Assembly: GCA_964522165.1 (NCBI GenBank)
Contig: CAZFVV010000009.1
Coordinates: forward strand, 10,903-74,902
Reading direction: 5' to 3'
Length of the DNA: 64,000 nucleotides
Source: JABWBP01 sp964522165
Lineage (GTDB): Bacteria > Calditrichota > Calditrichia > RBG-13-44-9 > J075
Below, one piece after another: positions 60,513-64,000 of this stretch; positions within the stretch are counted from its first letter, which is position 1, and every line of letters starts with the position of its first letter. The position numbers and the translations under genes are program-made. Below the pieces are notes generated by a model that worked only from the letters and a program-made list of their open reading frames with translations, was not told the origin of the DNA and ran no database searches.

Positions 60513-61064
60513 ATGCACGGTGTAAGCTGGTTTTTGCTCCTGATTATGCTGTTCCAGCCGCTGGGCTACCTGGCGATTTTTAAAATCCAGCAGTACCAGG
60601 TGCGCCGGGAAATAAAACAGCGTATCAAAGCCGGGGTGCCGGAACACGAGCTGGTGCTGCTGAAAATACCCCGGGCTTTGGAAGAGCAGCCTAACTCCTC
60701 TTTTCAGCGGATCCACAGCCGGGAATTCCGTTACCACGGCATGATGTACGATATTGTTCGCCAGGAATCGCATGGCGACGCCACCTGGTATTACTGCATT
60801 CTGGACGTCAAGGAAAGTGGACTTTTTGCCAACTTAGATGAACTGGTGAAACGGGAGACTACGAAAAATTCCCGGCACAAACAGCAGACTGAAAGGTTTT
60901 ACCAGTTGCTCAACGTCCTGTTTATTGTCCAGCGCGTCCCTCCGCAACCGCCCGGTTCTGAGAGGGAAAGAGAGCTGGCGAATTACCGCTTCAGGTTACA
61001 AACCTGGACCAGCACGCCTCCCACCCCTCCGCCGAAAGTTCAAGTCTCCGCCATATTGCCATAA
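60513..61064 (+). CDS. Unknown membrane-anchored protein near TonB receptor
   Basis: 183 aa. One N-terminal transmembrane helix (VSWFLLLIMLFQPLGYLAIF) followed by a soluble domain (about 28-130; KIQQYQVRREIKQRIKAGVPEHELVLLKIP, FRYHGMMYDIV, WYYCILDVKESGLF) and a Pro-rich C-terminus. Not recognised with confidence; similar single-helix proteins with the VRREIKxxIK segment occur beside TonB-dependent receptors in FCB genomes, in my recollection. The TonB receptor starts about 530 bp downstream on the same strand. Confidence 0.7.
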   Translation: MHGVSWFLLLIMLFQPLGYLAIFKIQQYQVRREIKQRIKAGVPEHELVLLKIPRALEEQPNSSFQRIHSREFRYHGMMYDIVRQESHGDATWYYCILDVKESGLFANLDELVKRETTKNSRHKQQTERFYQLLNVLFIVQRVPPQPPGSERERELANYRFRLQTWTSTPPTPPPKVQVSAILP

Positions 61065-61593
61065 ACCCGGTTTGCCATTTGGCAGCGCCCCGTTCGCGCG
61101 GGTACGCGCAGGGGGAAAGGAACGCCCTGAACGTTTCCGAGAGGTGATGCCGCTGACTCCGTCCAGCGGGGCAGGGAGTGTCTTACTTCATGCTTTCGCT
61201 GCTCATCCCGGCGTTTCCCGCTTGACAGGGAAGCTCTTCCAGTTGCCCAACCCGGAGTGGCCCCCGCATGGGCACATTCCCGTTAAACTTAGCATGTATC
61301 CGGGGACAACCGGGAAAAATTCCCCTCCTTGATAAGGAGGGGACAGCGTCGTGACGCGTTCAGTGAACGACGCAGGGGTGGTCAAGAGGGGGCAATCCCG
61401 CGCAACCACCCCTGATTTGCTCGCGGCATAGCCGCCACTTCGTGGCTGAACACTTCGCAATCTGTCCCCTCCTTGCAAAAGAAGGGGAATTTTATACACA
61501 TTCGCAACAATCACGCTAAGGTTAACGCGCATGCGCATGGGCAGGAAATCCATAATCGACCATGGACTTGAACTTCAAAACGAGGAAATAGCC
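61065..61593. other. Gap between the unknown gene and the TonB receptor
   Basis: 529 bp with no convincing gene. Contains a long inverted repeat: AATTCCCCTCCTTGATAAGG (61317-61336 region) and CCTTGCAAAAGAAGGGGAAT (61471-61490 region), enclosing GACGC/GCGTC and AGGGGTGGT/ACCACCCCT stems. No cobalamin-type riboswitch was recognised. Confidence 0.5.
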
Positions 61594-64000
61594 ATGAAAA
61601 AAAGCTTGTACGTTTATCTTCTTCTGGCAGCAAGCATCGCCCTTGATGCCCAGGTGCTAACCATAAAAGACCGCCAGACCCATCAGCCCCTGGAGCAAGC
61701 CGTAATTCACAGTGAAAATCCCCCCCTTTCCGCTTCTACCGACGCCAAAGGGCGCGCCGATATTTCCCCCTTCAAAAATGCCGAGAATATCCACGTGGAG
61801 CGGGTCGGTTACAAACCGAAGGCATTCAGCTACGCTCAACTGGCGGAAATGCAATTTACTCTCTTCTTGGAACAAACCCCCTTTCCGGTGGATGAGGTGG
61901 TCATTTCCGCCACCCGCTGGCAGCAGGAGAAAAGCGATCTTCCCAACAAGATCATCAGCATCCGCCCGGCGGAGGTGACTTTCCAGAATCCGCAAACCGC
62001 AGCCGACCTGTTAGGCGCTTCCGGGGAAGTGTTCATCCAGAAAAGCCAGTTGGGCGGCGGCAGCCCGATGATCCGCGGCTTTGCCACCAACCGGGTGCTG
62101 ATCGCCGTGGACGGGGTGCGCATGAACACCGCCATCTTCCGCAGCGGCAATTTGCAAAATGTCATTTCGCTGGATCCGTTTGCGACCGATAGAACCGAAG
62201 TGGTTTTCGGCCCCGGCTCGGTCATTTACGGCAGCGATGCGATCAGCGCGGTGATGAGCTTTTACACCCTTACCCCGGCGTTCTCCCCGGGCGAAAAGCC
62301 GCTGTTAGGCGGCAACGCCGCCATCCGCAGTTCTTCCGCCAATTTCGAGAAAACCGGGCACGCCGATGTCAGCTTCGGATTCAAGAAGTGGGCTTTCGTC
62401 AGCAGCGCCACCTATACCGACTTTAACGACCAGAAAATGGGCGGCGACGGCCCCGCTGATTACCTGCGCCGGCAATATGTGGAAACCATCAACGGGCAGG
62501 ACAGCACCGTAACCAACCCGGATCCCGAAGAGCAAGTGCCCACCGGCTACCACCAGCTCAACCTGATGCAGAAAATCCGCTTCAAGCCGAACCAGCGCTG
62601 GGATTTCAAACTCGGCATCCATTATTCCAGCACTTCCGATTACCCGCGCTACGACCGTCTGCTGCGCTACCGCGGCGACAACCTGCGCTCCGCGGAGTGG
62701 TATTACGGTCCCCAGGTGTGGTCGATGAACGCCTTGAATATCGCGCACTCCGGCCAGAATGGCTGGTACGACCACCTGAGCGCGACGCTGGCCTATCATT
62801 TCTTCAAAGAAAGCCGCCACGACCGGGATTTCCGCGACACGGAACTGCGCCACCGCACCGAGACGGTGGATGTGTTCACCGCCAACCTCGATTTTGAAAA
62901 GGTCTGGAGCCAGAAGCATCTCCTTTTTTACGGGGCGGAGGTGGTGCTCAACAAAGTGGGATCTACCGGCGAGGATGAGGATGTTTCCACCGGCGTGACT
63001 GTTCCCGGCCCTTCCCGCTACCCGGATGGCTCCACCTGGAATTCTTACGCCGCTTACCTGAATTATCGCTATAAAATCAGCCCGCAGCTTACCCTGCAAG
63101 GCGGCTTGCGCTTCAACCAGGTGACCCTGGACGCCACATTTGATACCACTTTCTATAAATTCCCTTTTACTACTGCGAGTATGAACCCCCGCGCCCTGAT
63201 CGGCAGCGCAGGGATGGCCTACAAGCCGCAGCCGGGTTTGCAGGTCAACCTGAACCTCTCCACCGGTTTCCGCGCCCCCAACGTGGATGACGTGGGCAAG
63301 GTGTTCGATTCCGAGCCGGGTTCCGTGGTAGTTCCCAACCCGGATTTGAAACCGGAGTACGCCTACAACGCCGAAGTAGGCCTCAGCAAAATCTTCGGCG
63401 AGATGCTGAAAGTGGACCTGGCCGGATATTACACCCTGCTGGACAATGCCATGGTGCGGCGCGATTACACCCTGAACGGCCAGGACAGCATTTTTTACGA
63501 CGGCGAGCTGAGCCAGGTGCAGGCGATTCAAAACGCCGCGGAAGCCAACGTCTATGGTTTCGAGGCCGGAGTAGAGATCAAGCTGCCCTCCGGGTTCGCA
63601 ATCCTGTCGCGTTTCAACTACCAGCATGGCGAAGAAGAGTTAGACGACGGCAGCACCGCCCCCCTGCGCCACGCCGCTCCCTGGTTTGGCGACACCCACC
63701 TGACCTATACCCGCAGCCGCTTCAAAGCGGATTTGTACGGCGTCTATAACGGCGAGATTGCTTACAAAGACCTCGCCCCGGAAGAACAGGGCAAGGATTA
63801 CATCTACGCCCTCGACGCCGATGGCAATCCCTATTCTCCGGGTTGGTACACCATTAACTTCAAAGTCATGTTCCGGCTGACCGATCTGCTGAAATTGAGC
63901 GCGGGGGTGGAAAACATTACCGACCGGCGTTACCGGCCGTATTCCTCCGGGATTGCGGGGGCGGGGAGAAATTTTATCGCGGCGTTGTATTTCGCTTTCT
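61594..64000 (+). CDS. TonB-dependent outer membrane receptor (stop codon missing)
   Basis: 802 codons and one base remain before the edge; it ends ALYFAF with a terminal Phe, typical of the last beta strand of outer-membrane barrels, so only the stop is lost. ATG 61594 (CGAGGAAATAGCC upstream) begins a signal peptide (LYVYLLLAASIALDAQ). A carboxypeptidase-regulatory-like domain (about 20-95; LTIKDRQTHQPLEQAVIHSE) precedes the plug (TPFPVDEVVISATRWQQEKSDLPN, GGSPMIRGFATNRVLIAVDGVRMN, TEVVFGPGSVIYGSDAISAVM) and a 22-stranded barrel. It imports iron complexes, haem or cobalamin; the substrate is not identifiable. It may be linked to the unknown gene at 60513. Confidence 0.93.
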   Translation, partial: MKKSLYVYLLLAASIALDAQVLTIKDRQTHQPLEQAVIHSENPPLSASTDAKGRADISPFKNAENIHVERVGYKPKAFSYAQLAEMQFTLFLEQTPFPVDEVVISATRWQQEKSDLPNKIISIRPAEVTFQNPQTAADLLGASGEVFIQKSQLGGGSPMIRGFATNRVLIAVDGVRMNTAIFRSGNLQNVISLDPFATDRTEVVFGPGSVIYGSDAISAVMSFYTLTPAFSPGEKPLLGGNAAIRSSSANFEKTGHADVSFGFKKWAFVSSATYTDFNDQKMGGDGPADYLRRQYVETINGQDSTVTNPDPEEQVPTGYHQLNLMQKIRFKPNQRWDFKLGIHYSSTSDYPRYDRLLRYRGDNLRSAEWYYGPQVWSMNALNIAHSGQNGWYDHLSATLAYHFFKESRHDRDFRDTELRHRTETVDVFTANLDFEKVWSQKHLLFYGAEVVLNKVGSTGEDEDVSTGVTVPGPSRYPDGSTWNSYAAYLNYRYKISPQLTLQGGLRFNQVTLDATFDTTFYKFPFTTASMNPRALIGSAGMAYKPQPGLQVNLNLSTGFRAPNVDDVGKVFDSEPGSVVVPNPDLKPEYAYNAEVGLSKIFGEMLKVDLAGYYTLLDNAMVRRDYTLNGQDSIFYDGELSQVQAIQNAAEANVYGFEAGVEIKLPSGFAILSRFNYQHGEEELDDGSTAPLRHAAPWFGDTHLTYTRSRFKADLYGVYNGEIAYKDLAPEEQGKDYIYALDADGNPYSPGWYTINFKVMFRLTDLLKLSAGVENITDRRYRPYSSGIAGAGRNFIAALYFAF

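Noticed and set aside
61065..61593. Cobalamin or other riboswitch upstream of the TonB receptor
   Set aside because: I could not identify a conserved B12-box; only general stem-forming repeats are seen.
62305..63627. 440-codon frame antisense inside the TonB receptor
   Set aside because: Same cause; the plus strand is a complete receptor with plug and barrel motifs.

Overview
The window is GC-rich chromosomal DNA from an unidentified bacterium. Several features point to the FCB superphylum (Bacteroidota, Ignavibacteria, Calditrichota and KSB1-like lineages): a large secreted protein with a QNYPNPFNP-type C-terminal sorting domain (36259-39450), a PorX-type response regulator fused to a PglZ domain (30628-32187), a DUF5117-type zinc metalloprotease, a DUF4834 protein, and a TonB-dependent receptor that begins with a carboxypeptidase-regulatory-like domain. 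High GC content and dense intergenic repeats fit a Calditrichota/KSB1-like lineage better than a typical Bacteroidota; this is inference, not a classification.

Layout. 1-6.3 kb: a HAD hydrolase (cut by the left edge), fructose-1,6-bisphosphatase, and a proteostasis pair (DegP/HtrA, ClpB), all on the minus strand. 6.6-11.9 kb: an unknown membrane protein, quinone-type dihydroorotate dehydrogenase, a MATE exporter and an F420/NADP-type oxidoreductase. 12-15.8 kb: a copper module of an ECF sigma factor with a Cys-rich tail, a CopB-type ATPase with a CPH motif, and a His/Met-rich protein; an ECF-like promoter precedes copB. 16-18.3 kb: an AT-richer island with a BglII-like restriction enzyme, an MT-A70 methyltransferase and an unknown gene. 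18.4-24.8 kb: an ABC exporter, RsmA, MgtE, RecO and GlyRS. 24.9-27.3 kb: a foreign segment holding an IS701-type transposase remnant and a sulfatase gene bounded by integron-like sites, including a convincing attC candidate. 27.7-40.6 kb: secretion-related and housekeeping genes (metalloprotease, PorX, TsaE, two secreted proteins with FlgD-like tails, a CYTH-RdgB fusion, an aminotransferase, a DUF2911 protein). 40.7-45.5 kb: a minus-strand photolyase / SDR-DUF2867 / SRPBCC / membrane-Nudix cluster resembling light-response clusters. 45.6-53.5 kb: a TPR protein, a sugar isomerase-like protein, RsgA, and nucleotide and folate genes (deoxynucleoside kinase, FolK, FolB, PurF). 53.8-64 kb: an exonuclease/phosphatase-family protein, two toxin-antitoxin-type pairs, an alkyltransferase-like protein, an NhaC-type antiporter with an extra N-terminal domain, a HypE homologue without visible hyp partners, a membrane-anchored unknown and a TonB-dependent receptor lacking only its stop codon.

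Intergenic DNA is unusually rich in structured repeats: palindrome pairs, direct/inverted families built from short phrases, two MITE-like elements with terminal inverted repeats, and a 169-bp inverted-repeat element inserted in a palindrome. Several of these repeats begin at or overlap the stop codons of adjacent genes. No tRNA, rRNA or CRISPR array was recognised.
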